A program made the translations under genes and the position numbers. A stretch of 64,000 nucleotides of DNA from Corylus avellana (Eukaryota > Streptophyta > Magnoliopsida > Fagales > Betulaceae). The stretch is from NCBI RefSeq assembly GCF_901000735.1, contig NC_081548.1, positions 4,898,001 through 4,962,000 on the forward strand, read 5' to 3'. The number at the start of each line of letters is the position of its first letter. The stretch's first letter is position 1. Positions 45,916-57,138 of the stretch are shown here, piece after piece. The notes under the pieces are model-generated. The model saw nothing but the letters and a program-made list of their open reading frames with translations. It made no database searches and was not told where the DNA came from.

Positions 45916-47169
45916 CATGGGGATCTGTGGCCAGATCTAAATTCTTGACGTGTCAACATGTGACACGTCAAGAATTCCTGACGTGCTACATGTGGCACGT
46001 CAGAAAATGGCTGAGTAATTAAACTCATTACCTAACTTAATTATTACCATAAATAGCTATATATGTTTTTAACCTAGCTAATTAATTATGGTAAGCTACT
46101 ATAATTACTGTAAGTTAATTATTTAGTTAACTTACCATAATTAGTTCGGTTTTTAATTATAGTTATTACCATAATCAAAACACAGCTAATTCTATATGGT
46201 ATTATAAGTACTTAATTATTTAATTGGTAGTTAAGTTTTATATATATAGGTGTGTGTGTGTGTGAAAGGTCTAATTTAACAAGTAGGATTAATTTGGAAG
46301 TTAAAATAATCAATGAATGTGGAGGAAACAATAAAATTAATTCCAATAATCATTATACACATTGCAATTAAATTTTGTTATTAATTATTAATTGTTATGG
46401 ACAAGAATTTTCTCCAAACCGATATGGAGGAAATCTAGATTAAATTTAATATGCATTTTAAATATTTATAAAAACTATTTTATATCAGTTGGAAGATATT
46501 TAAATATCTGCAAGCATGTCCAATTGTTATTAATCATTAATTTTTATTATAACTTTTTTTATCAAATTTTTGTTATTAATTGTTAATCATTAATTATTTT
46601 GTTATTAATTTTTATTAATCGTTAATTTTTTTTAAATACATAATTTTTTATTATTTTTTTAACGTGTGAAAGAATGACACGTCAATAAATATTGACGTGT
46701 GAAAATGACACGTCAATATTTACTGATGTGGCGGAATGGCACGTCAATAAGTTATTGACGTATTAAAATAACACATCAATATTTATTGACTGTCAAAATG
46801 GTTCGGCAATATTTATTGACGTGTTAAAATAACACATCAATATTTATTGACATGCCAATTGACGTGTTATTTTGACACATCAATAAATATTAGCGTGTTA
46901 TAGTTTAGCACGTCACTATATTAAATTATTTAAATATAATTTTTTAAAATTTAATTTAATTTAAATTTAGCAACGTGTCAATATTGACACGTTGCTATTT
47001 CTTGATGTGTGGAATGTGCCACGTCACTAAATATTGACGTGGCACATTCAACACGTCAATAAAATAATTATTGATGTGCCACTTTTGTCACGTCAATAAT
47101 TATTAACGTGGCAAAAGTTGGGTTACTGTTTGCCATGTAAAAAACTATCCATTTTTATGTAGTGGTAAA

Positions 47170-47705
47170 TAGGGGTGGGCAGATTAATCGATTGCCGATT
47201 ATCAATATTAACCGTAACCGATAGTTATCGGTCGGTAATCGGTTAAAAATTTTATACTGATAAGCTTATCGGTCGGTAATCGGTCAGTTAAAAAATTTTT
47301 TATCGAAAAAACGATATGACCGATAAGCTATTTCAATTTTTAATTTTTAGAATTTTATATTTATTAATGTAGTCGATCAATATAAAAATAAAAATAAAAA
47401 TAAAACCTTCAATAAGCTATTTTAGCCAAAAATATACTCTAAAATAACTAATTTTTAATAAGCTATTTTAGTCTTTAGCTCAACAAAATGTATTTGGGCT
47501 TCCAGTAAAAGCCCAATTAGCAACCAGTAAAAGCCCAATAAAAAGCCCACAAAAGCCCAAACCGATTTAACCGACCGGTTAACCGATTACCGATATGATT
47601 GATAATTTTCGGTAAACACTTCTTATCGGTCGGTAATCAGTTAGGATTTGGTTAACCGACCAATAAGCCCATTAACCAGTCTGAGCCGACCGATACCCAG
47701 CCCTA
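47170..47705. mobile_element. hAT-type MITE with 8-bp target duplication
   Basis: Starts TAGGGGTGGGCAGATTAATC and ends CGATACCCAGCCCTA, flanked by a perfect GTGGTAAA duplication (47162-47169 and 47706-47713). The inside is filled with TATCGGTCGGTAATCGGTT-type subterminal repeats in both directions. 536 bp, no coding. The target duplication overlaps the last three bases of the CACTA element. Confidence 0.92.
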
Positions 47706-47950
47706 GTGGTAAAGTCCACATACTCCTCTCAAACTACCGCACCCAATTGACAATGTCCCCCTAAACTTTTAATTTTGTGACAACGTCCCCTCCAAACTAC
47801 CAAAACATTGTCAATGTCTCTCTAATGACAAAACAAACCTTAGTAAAATGTCTAATAACATTGTCAATGTCTCTCTAATGACAAAACTAATATATATAAT
47901 CCAAGGGATGGCCAAATTTAAAAATTAAAAAAAAATAATAATAAATCTTT
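47706..47950. mobile_element. Left TIR part of a MULE-like element, cut by gap 4
   Basis: Matches 55836-56090 closely: AAGTCCACATACTCC, CTCAAACTACCGCACCC, CAATTGACAATGTCCCCC. In the second copy its reverse complement is found at about 56495-56618, showing it is a terminal inverted repeat. Confidence 0.65.
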
Positions 47951-48050
47951 NNNNNNNNNNNNNNNNNNNNNNNNNNNNNNNNNNNNNNNNNNNNNNNNNN
48001 NNNNNNNNNNNNNNNNNNNNNNNNNNNNNNNNNNNNNNNNNNNNNNNNNN
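47951..48050. other. Assembly gap 4 (100 N)
   Basis: Exactly 100 N, between MULE-like sequence on the left and GCGGTTAG-family sequence on the right. Confidence 0.99.
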
Positions 48051-49233
48051 TAAATTATACATATATAATATGACATAACTCATAAGTATACCAATTCGTA
48101 TTAATACAACAATTAAGTATCTAAAGACTTAGTTCCAATGTATGTTATAAACTTATAAGTCTATATATATTATAAATTATAATTATACGTATATGCATAT
48201 GAATAATATAAATGTATAAGATCAACACTTAATCATATAATTCAATGACAATTCAAATATTTTATTCAAGTTAATCATATTATTAATGTACAATGATAAT
48301 GTGATTCGTATAACATCAACTTAAGTAATTGGCATTAGATTCAATAATGTGTTACTTATAACCACAATTGAAATATTAATGTATTATCATTCTAATTTAT
48401 ATAATTATATAATAATAAATTATACATATATAATATGACATAAGTCATAAGTATACCAATTCATACTAATACAACAATTAAGTACCTAGAGACTTAATTC
48501 CAATATATGTTATAAACTTATAAGTCTATAGGTGTTATAAATTATAATTATAAATATATGCATATGAATAATATAAATGTATAATATCAATACTTAATCA
48601 TATGATTCAATGACCATTCAAATACATTATTCAAGTGAATCATATTATTAATGCACAATGATAATGTGATTCGTATAATATCAAATTAAGTAATTGACAT
48701 TCAATTAAACAATGTGTTACTTATAAACACAATTGAACTATTAATATATTATCATTCTAATTTTAGTAATATTATCACTATAATTGATATGATTATATCT
48801 CATAATGAATTGATCATTAAATCATATGATTATACAATAACAAATAATACACATAATCATATATAATATGACATATAATCATATATATATCATATGTTTT
48901 ATTTGAAATTCTTTTATATGTTGTGTTGAATTTTTTTTTAGGAATTGGGCCTAAGAAGACAAAAAAAAAAAAAAAAAAAAAAGAAAAAAAAAAGAGGGTA
49001 AAAAATGCTACAGCAATAAAAAAAAAATAATAATAATAAATAAATAAAAAAAAGCCCAAAAAAGCACAAAAAGCCCAATTTTAAAAAGGCGGTTGGTGGG
49101 CGGTTATCTATTTCACTAACTGCTAACCGGCGATTAGTAGCTAACCGCTAAGCGCCTAGTTGTTAGCGGTTGCAGTTACTGAAATCTACTAACCGCTAAG
49201 GCGGTTACGGTAAGCGGTTATTGATTTACACCC
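48051..49233. mobile_element. GCGGTTAG-family hAT-like element, reversed relative to 43585
   Basis: Ends at the right in GCGGTTATTGATTTACACCCCTA, the reverse of a TAGGGGTGTAAATC terminus, with a CTAACCGC/GCGGTTAG array at 49086-49215. The AT-rich interior is a direct repeat of 365-bp period (48051 and 48416), with a partial third unit. The left end is lost in gap 4. It lies in intron 2 of the aminotransferase-like gene. Confidence 0.65.
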
Positions 49234-49463
49234 CTACCCAACCATGGGTCATCTTGTGATTTTTTTTTTTTTATATATATATAATAATTTATTTATTTAT
49301 TTATTTTTAATTTGAAATTAAGGATAAATTTAGAATTTTATAAAAAAGTCTGGGGTATAATAGTCATTGTATCACTTTTAACGTTTAAAAATTATCGGAA
49401 CGGTGTTCTCAAAATACGCGGCAATTTAATTGTATAAAGTGAAGTTCTTATCTTTTAACGTAC

Positions 49464-50685
49464 CTTGCTGCAAAATCAAAGCATGCGAAGCCTCCATATT
49501 GGTGAAGAAGTCTAGCAATTGCTCGTGTATCCGAATAAATTCCAGTCACATTGCTACAAGCCGAAAAAGAACCCAAAATACGCCTGTTGGCATGTTTATA
49601 CGATTCAAGTTGTAGTCGTAGAGCCTCCATGTCAATCAAACCATCATCATCGAAACCAATCTCTACCACTTGAGCCAAGCTATTCCGCCATGAAAGAAGG
49701 TTCGAGTGGTGCTCATAAGGCCCAACAAAAACCACCCACCTTTCCTCCTTAGTGAGGCATTTTATTACCCTCTCCCACAAGATTGGTGTCACGGCAACGC
49801 CGATTATTTCTTGAAGCTTTTTAATGGCCCTGGTGGAGCCGGAACCGCAGAACAAGAGGGAATCATCATTTCCACCACCCAAGCATTTCTTGATGTAGTT
49901 GGATGCTTCATGCACCAATTTTGTTGTCCGGTCCCCCACGTAGCTGTCACACGTGTGAGTATTCCCTATATATGTTGAAAAATATTTAACCAAATAATAT
50001 AAAACAACAACAAAACAAAATTTATAATAACTGAAAATCCTGCCAACATTTTCTTTGACAGGAATTAATTCAATTAGGATCATCCAGTTTAGCAGAATAT
50101 CTAATTAATTATAGTGGATGAGTATTTTTGTAATAAAATGACAAAAATATTCATCCACTATAACTAGTTGGATATTCTCTCATTTGAACCAATGATGATG
50201 GAATAAAGTAGTAGAGAAGTACAGATTTGATTATTTTTTCAGTCAAATGAATTTGATTTGATTGGCCACTCAAGATTGTAAAGAACATGATTGATAGACT
50301 ACGGACCATAAAAGGGAAGAACGTTGTGGGTGATGAAATTTTCGATATATAGAAGAGACCGGCCGGTGGCGGTGTGATCAGCATAGGTGAGTCTTCTTTT
50401 CCCGGAAGGAGAATCGATTTCTGCTTCGCCACCAATGATTTGAGAGCGCACCCAAGATAGTTTTTCCTCCGGGGAGTAGTTCCATGGCACACCCATTTCC
50501 AGTGTCCTGGAGGATTCGGAGCGACGGCAACGGTGGTCGGAAGGTCGAGAAGTGTTTAGTCTATCTGCATTGGTGCTCTTAGCACTTGCTTTGCTGTGGT
50601 TTTGGTTAACTTTTTGAGCAGAAACAGAAACAGCCTCTCTCAACACGAGTTGCTCGAAATCCAAAATGGGTTGCTCCAATTCCAT
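49464..50685 (-). CDS. Class-V aminotransferase / cysteine desulfurase-like protein, exons 1-2
   Basis: Exon 1 is 50685-50307 (379 nt), exon 2 49965-49464 (502 nt), intron 341 bp with GT-AG. Exon 1 ends in LLYIENFITHNVLPFYG and exon 2 begins NTHTCDSYVGDRTTKLVHEA, running to FGACFDFAA-type sequence (GGFACFDFAA) at the donor GTACG. These are the first half of a plant PLP-dependent class-V protein of the NifS-like fold, with the PLP-contact region SGSTRAI and the EHHSNLLSW and SACSNVTGIYSD blocks. The lysine that binds PLP would lie in exon 3, which is absent here; on this strand intron 2 runs into a hAT-like element and then gap 4. Exon 2 ends in phase 2 and fits exon 3 at 63308 exactly. Substrate unknown. 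The Met at 50685 gives a low-complexity N-terminus, possibly an organelle or cytosolic leader. Confidence 0.85.
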
Positions 50686-50791
50686 ATATTAAGAGGATGA
50701 AATAATTGAAGAAGAAGAAGAAGAAATGGATTGCAAGGAAGGAAGAGATGGATGGTATTTAAAAAAAGAATAGAAACTGATGGTATTTCCG
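50686..50791 (-). promoter_or_regulatory. Leader/upstream region of the aminotransferase-like gene
   Basis: CT-rich on the gene strand (TTCTTC repeats around 50715-50731). No clear TATA box seen between the start codon and the tandem repeat. Confidence 0.3.
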
Positions 50792-50905
50792 ATGGGTTCT
50801 AATGCATGAGGTAGTATGAAATCAACGGTTCACACAACATGTTGTATAATGGGTTCAAATGCATGAGGTAGTGTGAAATCAACGGTTCACACAACATGTC
50901 GTATA
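50792..50905. repeat. 57-bp tandem duplication upstream of the aminotransferase-like gene
   Basis: Two 57-bp units begin ATGGGTTC at 50792 and 50849 and share ATGCATGAGGTAGT and CAACGGTTCACACAACATGT, differing at only a few positions. They lie about 110-220 bp upstream of the start codon. Confidence 0.85.
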
Positions 50906-51779
50906 TTGTTTATTTATTCAAGTGGCGGCGCCGGCGCTGCCCTTCCTCTGTAGTGGTAATATAATACTTGCGCTTTTTCAGATAAACCTGCAGGCAGTTG
51001 CGATGATGTATTTGGACTTTTTGCCGTTGATTGGGACATTGTTTCGTTTATTACATGGGATTTATTACATGGGCATCGCCTGCACCATCTATATTGCCGT
51101 TGGCTAGGACTTTTTGCCCTTCTTTTCGTTGACTTGGACTTTTTGACTCATGAACGCCAACTAATAAACTCTTGTCATGTCCATTAACTTTGAACAAATA
51201 CCATGGGTCGTTAAAGTTGTCTGTGAGTGTTTTTGCTGCATATATATATATACCAGGAGTGCTTTGATTCTGATCTACTGGGCCAGGACTCACTATAGCG
51301 TCATCTATCTGCAAACCTCACTACAAAAAAAAATAATGGTTTATGGACATTTTTTGATAGGGTCTTTTTAATAAAACGGCCTGACTAAGGATTATTTTAA
51401 TAATAAAATGATTCCTTTAAGAAAGAGAGGTCTTTTTACTGTAGCAACGCCCCCAATTATATAATTGAGACGTCGCAACAGTGCACGTCCCCTATCGTGC
51501 ACGTCCCCACTCCCTTGATGCCTAAGCCCCTCTTGATCTCATCACTAAGCTCACTCTCTGCCAGTTCTCTCTCACGATCACTCTCAGCTCTCCCTCTCAC
51601 GCTGATCAGTTCCCTCTCCCTCTCTCTTTCTCTTTCTGATCACTCGTGAAATCTCCCTCAACCCAGCAGCTCTCTCACCTTTGGCGGCGCTGCTCCTCCG
51701 ATCCGGTGCACCTCTCTCCCTCTCTCCGGAGCATCTCTGGAACTCTCTCTCTCCTCTGTCTCATTGAATATATATATTA
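50906..51779. other. Intergenic, with an isolated CACTA-like word and a CT-rich stretch
   Basis: No gene. CACTACAAAAAAAAATAATGG begins at 51319 but without subterminal repeats behind it. The 51530-51765 stretch is CT-rich with CTCTCTC runs. Confidence 0.45.
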
Positions 51780-51925
51780 AACAATTAAATTTAATTAAAT
51801 GATTATTTGATAATATGTTAATTAATTGATTTGACAAAATTGCATTTATTATATGTTAATTAGAATTTGTCTTAGATTAATCGATTCATATATGATTGAT
51901 ATGCAATTAAATTATTATTAGATAA
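51780..51925. repeat. Host repeat unit, left of the transposon nest
   Basis: Contains GATTATTTGATAATATGTTAATT and GAATTTGTCTTAGATTAATC-type sequence, also found in two tandem units at about 56622-56830 on the other side of the nest. It therefore marks the pre-insertion locus. Confidence 0.75.
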
Positions 51926-52345
51926 GGGTACACTACAAAAAATGGTTTTTTTTCTCACAGGCAGTTTTTGATGTGTTAGGTGGTCTGACACGTTAGTAAA
52001 ATTTACTGACGTGAGCCGGGCGTCAAAATTATGGGTGTCAAAAACAATGATTTTTTGACGTGTCACTTTTAACACGCCAATAATTTTTGATGTGTGAAAA
52101 AGTGGCACGTTAAAAAAAAAATTTGACGTCAAAAAAAATTTCTGACGCGTCATTTTCTGACACATTAGAAATTTTTTTTGACATGGCAGGAGAGGCACGT
52201 TAAAAATTTTTTTGAAGTGTCAAATTGCCACGTCAAAACATTTCTTGACGTGCCACTCCTACCACGTCAGAAAATTCTTGACGTGTCAAACGTTATGACA
52301 CGTCAGAAAATTGTGACGTGTCATAACATGACACATCAAAAAAAT

Positions 52346-53554
52346 TGGTCAGTTTTAAAAAAAAATTTTTTTCCTCCCCCTATATATTTTTTGAATTTTT
52401 TAGGGGTTGTACCCGAATTTTAGATTATAATTAACCTGATATGCAATTTATACATCGATCCATGCAAATAACATAATACATATCCATCGATCCATTCAAA
52501 TAACATAATTCATATCCATCAACGTTGATCACGGACAATCAACTAAAACCAGTTTCAAGACACAAATAAAGACATACACCAAGTGCGAATGGCCAACCAC
52601 AAAAACTATACACCAACCACAAATAAATACATATACACCAATAAAACTATTTCTGTTATCATATATATCTAACTACGTATATCAATAAAACTATCACAAA
52701 TACAATTACATCAACAAAATAACTTATGTACACCAAGTGCGAATGGCAAACCATTTGTTCAATCCAAGTCATCATCGATATCAATAGCATCATTTCCATG
52801 ATAGCCACTAGCTGCAAATGATAAAACAAACAATCACCACACAAAATTCTAGAATATTATCAAGTCTTAATCATTGAGCAGCGTCACTATGTAAACAAAG
52901 GTCATCATAGTCAACAAATTCAGATTTATATCTACACCCCCAACATATTTTCGTAATCAAATCAAATGCACCAAACAATATTCTACAAGGACCATAGTAG
53001 TCCATCTTACAATACCAAACACTTCAAATGCAAAGCTCTAACCCACATCCATCACCAAACCAACCATGATATAAACCAAATTCAACAAGATTTACAACAT
53101 CATTAATGAGAATCACTACAATATATCCAAACTCTAAATTTAGAAGTGCACATATATATATAGGGATAGTTCTAAAACCATATTGACCATTAAAAAATGT
53201 CATTACCTCATCCACTATCGACCGACGATCTCACAATTGCAAAGGGTGGGGAAGCTCTATCTGGTGCTCCCTTGTATTGAGTCACCTCGGGCGTGGAGCT
53301 CGACTACATCATTTCCCCGAGCTGGCGAAAACGGGCCTCAAATAGTGTTGTCATCTTAGCTTCCTTTTCCGCGAGATGCGCCGCCATTTGAGCCTCCTTT
53401 TCAGCCAACTACGCATCTTTCGTAGCCATTTGTGTAGCCACCTGCTCTGCCACTTGAAGAGCTACTTGCGCAGCTATTTACTCCCGCTCTACGGCCAACA
53501 AGGCATCCATCTCTGCCTTGTGCGTACTGTGCACTCTTCGCCTCAAGCGCTCTG
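52346..53554. other. CACTA internal region, downstream of transposase exons
   Basis: AT-rich, with short frames only. The 53280-53560 stretch still has coding-like composition on the minus strand (Ala/Glu-rich frames) and may hold the last exons of the transposase-type gene. Confidence 0.4.
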
Positions 53555-54007
53555 TCAAGGAGTTCTTGTGAGACCACGAAGTGCCTGTGTTTGTGACGGT
53601 ATATAGTATAAGTGTATGTAGCCCCGCACAGGCAGAATATTCGGTCCAACCTGCCGAACCCTACTAGCGTACTCAGGCTTATTTCCAAGAGCCTGGGTGT
53701 ACGCGCCGTTCGGCACCCACCTAACCGTCCCCTCTGTCACGCTCGACAATACTGCAGGGTTAATGGGTATAAGCTCCTCCATCCTCTCCTGTATGTTACA
53801 TTAATTATTGGGTCAGTGGGTCATACAACTATTAATCACAAATAAATTATCACATATATAAGCAAAACAACATATGAAAGGTGAGTAGCATACACATCTC
53901 TCCTTGACTATGTCATTCGGATATCGACCATCCTTCTTCTTGTGTGTACGGATGTAAGACTGTGCTCGTGTAGGAGGAGTGCCCACACGTACGGTCCTTG
54001 AAAAATA

Positions 54008-54068
<61 letters not shown>

Positions 54069-55660
54069 GATGATACACACATACCTCTTCATGTGTCACC
54101 CTGGTGTAGCTCTTCGACCCGGTGCAATGGGGCGTATTGTTCAATGCTCGCAAGCTCTTCATATACGCCGCATACTCCTACACAATTAATATTCTTAATA
54201 TGTTAATACTAACACAATTATAATTAATGAAACTACACAAAATTATAGTATAACTAATGATCTACCTGGTTCTTCTTGCTACACCATTTATCTAACAAGA
54301 TCTCTAAGTTGACGACGTTGTACTCGGAGAGCCTTTCTTGCCCCACTCTCGCCCGTACGGTGATCGGAGTATCATCCGTCTTAATGGCAAGAACCTTTTT
54401 TAACTCGTGCCTCCAAGTCCTTAGCTTGGTGCCCATATCTCGAAACGCGTCCTTCTTTACGACAACTAAGTTGTACTTGGGCGGGACGAAAAAGTCTACT
54501 TGCAAAAGTTCAAAATTGATAAATTAAAAAAATAAAAATATATGAGTATATTTATATACATATGAACACACATATATATGTACAACTTAGAGCGTATATT
54601 TATATACATATGAACACACATATATATGTACAACTTAGAGCGTATATATACATGCGTTAGGAGTGTTTGACATAATAAAATACACATACCATCAAGGCAT
54701 TCTATATATCCTCTTTGGTACGCTCCAGTACCTTCGTCCAATCGTCCCGTATTCGAACATAATTTCCGCTCCTTATGATCTTACCGGTCATTCGTCTAAA
54801 CCTCATAGCGCTAAATCCGATGGACTGCCATGAAGTATTGTACTCAAGTACGATCCTTTTGCCAGCGGGGACCCCCGACAACCCGTGCGAGTCAAGAATG
54901 GTAAACACCTCAAGAATGGTGTTTCCATCTGGATCGATTCCTAACAGATTAAAAATTACCGATGCAAGTTATTTCGAATTGAATACTGACTACAAGTAAT
55001 TAAGACTTATATGCATGACATTTGAGCATATACACTTACTTATCGTCCGGACCTGTCGAGGGCCTAACCGGCTAGCGGGAGTAGGGTCTCTAGGCTGCGG
55101 GTCATCCATGGCACCTATCCCACCAGTCATGTCTTCTGGGGGCTGTGTCTCACTGTCCTCGCCACTTGCTTTGTATTTTTTTAGAATGTTCATAATTTTA
55201 TGAAGTTTTAGTTGCATTAAAATATAATTTATATCGCACCAATAATAGTAGAAACTAATGCTTTGATAATAAAAAAAAACTTTCAAAAGACCAAAGAGAT
55301 AATTTCAAAAACTTTCAAACTTTAAAAAAAAAAACTTTCGTCTGTACCTGGGCTATGCTACCCGTATAGCCGCTCCAAATGGCCCTGAGACCTCAGCTCT
55401 GACTCGCTGCACATCGGCCAGCAGGTTGGATGAAATAATGCATTCGTGTCGTACGGAGACGAATCAGGCTGATACCCCATCTGAGCGAAGCCTGTCAGAC
55501 AGTATGGATTATGGACGGGAATCTCTCCTTCCACATCACTTAGCAGTACTGGTCGATACCCGTCCTGCTGCCTCATAAGCTGAGCAACGTCTTGTTGCTC
55601 GCTGTCATCAAGGTGGTATGATGGAGACCCATGTGACATAGACTACCGCACTGAAGACGA
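53555..55660 (-). CDS. CACTA accessory protein (plant transposase Ptta/En/Spm type), multi-exon
   Basis: Exon-like blocks in order on the minus strand: about 55640-55360 (SMSHGSPSYHLDDSEQQDVA), 55165-55035 (ETQPPEDMTGGIGAMDDP), 54945-54702 (GKRIVLEYNTSWQSIG, DDWTKVLERTKED), 54500-54254 (KYNLVVVKKDAFRDMGTKLR, LLDKWCSKKNQ), 54175-54085 (TPHCTGSKSYTRVTHEE), 53995-53900 (PPTRAQSYIRTHKKKDGRYP) and 53785-53640 (GNKPEYASRVRQVG). The IDDW, HCTGSKSY and RTHKKKDGRYP blocks match the recalled Transposase_24 family, the TNPA-like partner in CACTA elements. Most blocks have plausible GT-AG borders but I did not prove the full splice chain. The main TNP2 transposase is not seen. Confidence 0.65.
54007..54066. 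repeat. (TA)n microsatellite in a CACTA intron
   Basis: About 58 bp of near-perfect TA repeat between two transposase exons. It explains the tyrosine/isoleucine repeat frames seen here. Confidence 0.98.
54545..54647. repeat. Two-copy tandem repeat, about 52 bp
   Basis: TATATTTATATACATATGAA and ACACATATATATGTACAACTT follow each other twice, between transposase exons. Confidence 0.85.
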
Positions 55661-55670
55661 GACCTTCCGT

Positions 55671-55770
55671 NNNNNNNNNNNNNNNNNNNNNNNNNNNNNN
55701 NNNNNNNNNNNNNNNNNNNNNNNNNNNNNNNNNNNNNNNNNNNNNNNNNNNNNNNNNNNNNNNNNNNNNN
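55671..55770. other. Assembly gap 5 (100 N)
   Basis: Exactly 100 N. Left flank corresponds to 42347 and right flank to 47644 in contig 41633-47950, so that contig carries about 5.3 kb that this gap should contain. Confidence 0.99.
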
Positions 55771-55835
55771 GGATTTAGTTAACCGACCAATAAGCCCATT
55801 AACCGGTTCGAACCAACCGATACCCAGCCCTAGTG
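55771..55835. mobile_element. Right end of the hAT-type MITE, second copy
   Basis: Matches 47644-47705 with several substitutions and ends in CGATACCCAGCCCTA followed by GTGGTAGA, a diverged form of the GTGGTAAA duplication. Confidence 0.8.
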
Positions 55836-56618
55836 GTAGAGTTAACATACTCCCCTCAAACTACCGCACCCAATTGACAATGTCCCCCAAAACTTTTAAT
55901 TTTGTGACAACGTCGTCTCCCCCCCACTCTCCCAAACTATCAAAACATTGTCAATGTCTCCCCAATGACGAAACTACCCTTCGTAAAATAAACGCAAAAA
56001 ATACTAAAACTCTTAGAAAAAACCTAAAACTAATATATATAATCCAAGGGATGGCCACTTTTAAAAATTAAAAAAATAAATAAATAAATCTTTATCATAA
56101 GAAAAAAAATTAAAAAAAAAAAAATCGATTTTTTAAATAAAAATTGAAAATGTTTTTTTTTTAAAAAAAAATTATAATATTAAATTTTTTATATAAAATT
56201 TTCATTTTTAAAAAAATAAATTTTTTCATTTAAAAAAAAATCATTTAAAAAACATAAAAATTTTCGTTTTTTAAAACATAATTATAAAAAAATCATTTTT
56301 CCAAATAAAAATTTCCGTTTAAAAAAAATTAAATTTGAAATTTGAAATTTTTTTACAAGAAATTCGTTTTTTTTTAACTTAAATTTTCTTTTTTTAAAAA
56401 AAAAAAAAAAAACTTTTTTTTTTTTTATTTTTTCGAATTTATAGGGGTATTTTTGTCATTGAGAAATCTATAGGGGCATGCATTTTTATCTTTTTGCTAG
56501 TCTTAAGGGGAGATTGACAATGTTTTGATAGTTTGAAGGGGGGACATTGTCACAATTGAAAATTTGAGACATTGTTAATTGAGTAATAGTTTGAGGGAGG
56601 TATTTAGACTTTCGTCAT
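55836..56618. mobile_element. MULE-like long-TIR element (host of the CACTA nest)
   Basis: The left 120 bp (CTCAAACTACCGCACCC, CAATTGACAATGTCCCCC, CTATCAAAACATTGTC) are reverse-complementary to 56495-56618. The interior is extremely A/T-rich homopolymer sequence. The left tip of the TIR lies beyond the CACTA insertion, at about 51926-51930. No coding sequence. Confidence 0.65.
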
Positions 56619-56835
56619 TATTATTTGATAATATGTTAATTAATTGATTTCACAAAATTGCATTTATGATATGTTAATTAGAATTTGTCTTAGACTAATG
56701 GATTCATATATAATTGATATGCAATTAAATTATTATTAGATGATTATTTGATAATATGTTAATTAATTGATTTGATAAAATTGCATTTATGATATGTTAA
56801 TTAGAATTTGTCTTAGACTAATCGATTCATTTCCA
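56619..56835. repeat. Host repeat, two tandem units right of the nest
   Basis: Two units of about 123 bp with GATAATATGTTAATTAATTG and GAATTTGTCTTAGACTAAT, homologous to 51780-51925 on the left side of the nest. Confidence 0.8.
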
Positions 56836-57129
56836 GTGCGATTCAAAATGCGTAATTAGATCCAAAATGCAATTCGTCTTAGATAAAATTGCAAATGCAT
56901 GGATACTCCAGGGGGTAAAGTGTATTTTTTCTCTACAAATATTATAGAGTTCAACAAAAATTGGACTTTGGGAAGTCTATTGCCAAACGAACTCATGTCC
57001 AAAGGCCTTGTTTGGCAAAGGCTTTGGGCATTTTTTATTGTAGTAGAAATTCATTTTGGTAATATAAGATTTTGAATTTTTGAATTTTGTTTTTCATTTA
57101 AATAGTAATAAAAGATGATTGATGTAATA
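56836..57129. other. Short intergenic stretch
   Basis: No gene or repeat recognised. Confidence 0.5.
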
Positions 57130-57138
57130 TAAAAAGTA

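Larger units (their letters stand above)
41633..47164 (-). mobile_element. CACTA element, right part (contig 41633-47950)
   Basis: The left 715 bp match 54956-55670 at about 96 percent in the stretch compared. The right end is TTTTTATGTAGTG at 47164, a CACTA terminus, preceded by subterminal TGACGTG/CACGTCA repeats (45946-46010 and 46670-47130). Transposase-gene pieces are on the minus strand near the left; a CT-rich segment (45560-45915) may be its 5' untranslated exon. The next 3 bases, GTA, equal the 3 bases before the CACTA left end at 51931. No transposase_21-type (TNP2) frame is seen, so it is not autonomous as assembled. A GCGGTTAG-family element is nested inside. Confidence 0.75.
51931..55670 (-). 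mobile_element. CACTA element, left part
   Basis: Left terminus CACTACAAAAAATGG at 51931, preceded by GTA. Subterminal repeats of GACGTG and CACGTC type fill 51960-52345. A transposase-type gene on the minus strand follows, and gap 5 cuts the element. With the right end seen at 47164 (also flanked by GTA), the element would be about 8.5 kb. Confidence 0.85.

Noticed and set aside
45556..46028. Minus-strand Ser/Leu/Pro-rich ORFs as a real protein
   Set aside because: Composition follows a CT-rich stretch and the frames run into CACTA subterminal repeats; a leader region is more likely.
53813..54162. ORFs with Tyr-Ile repeats
   Set aside because: They translate a (TA)n microsatellite inside a CACTA intron.
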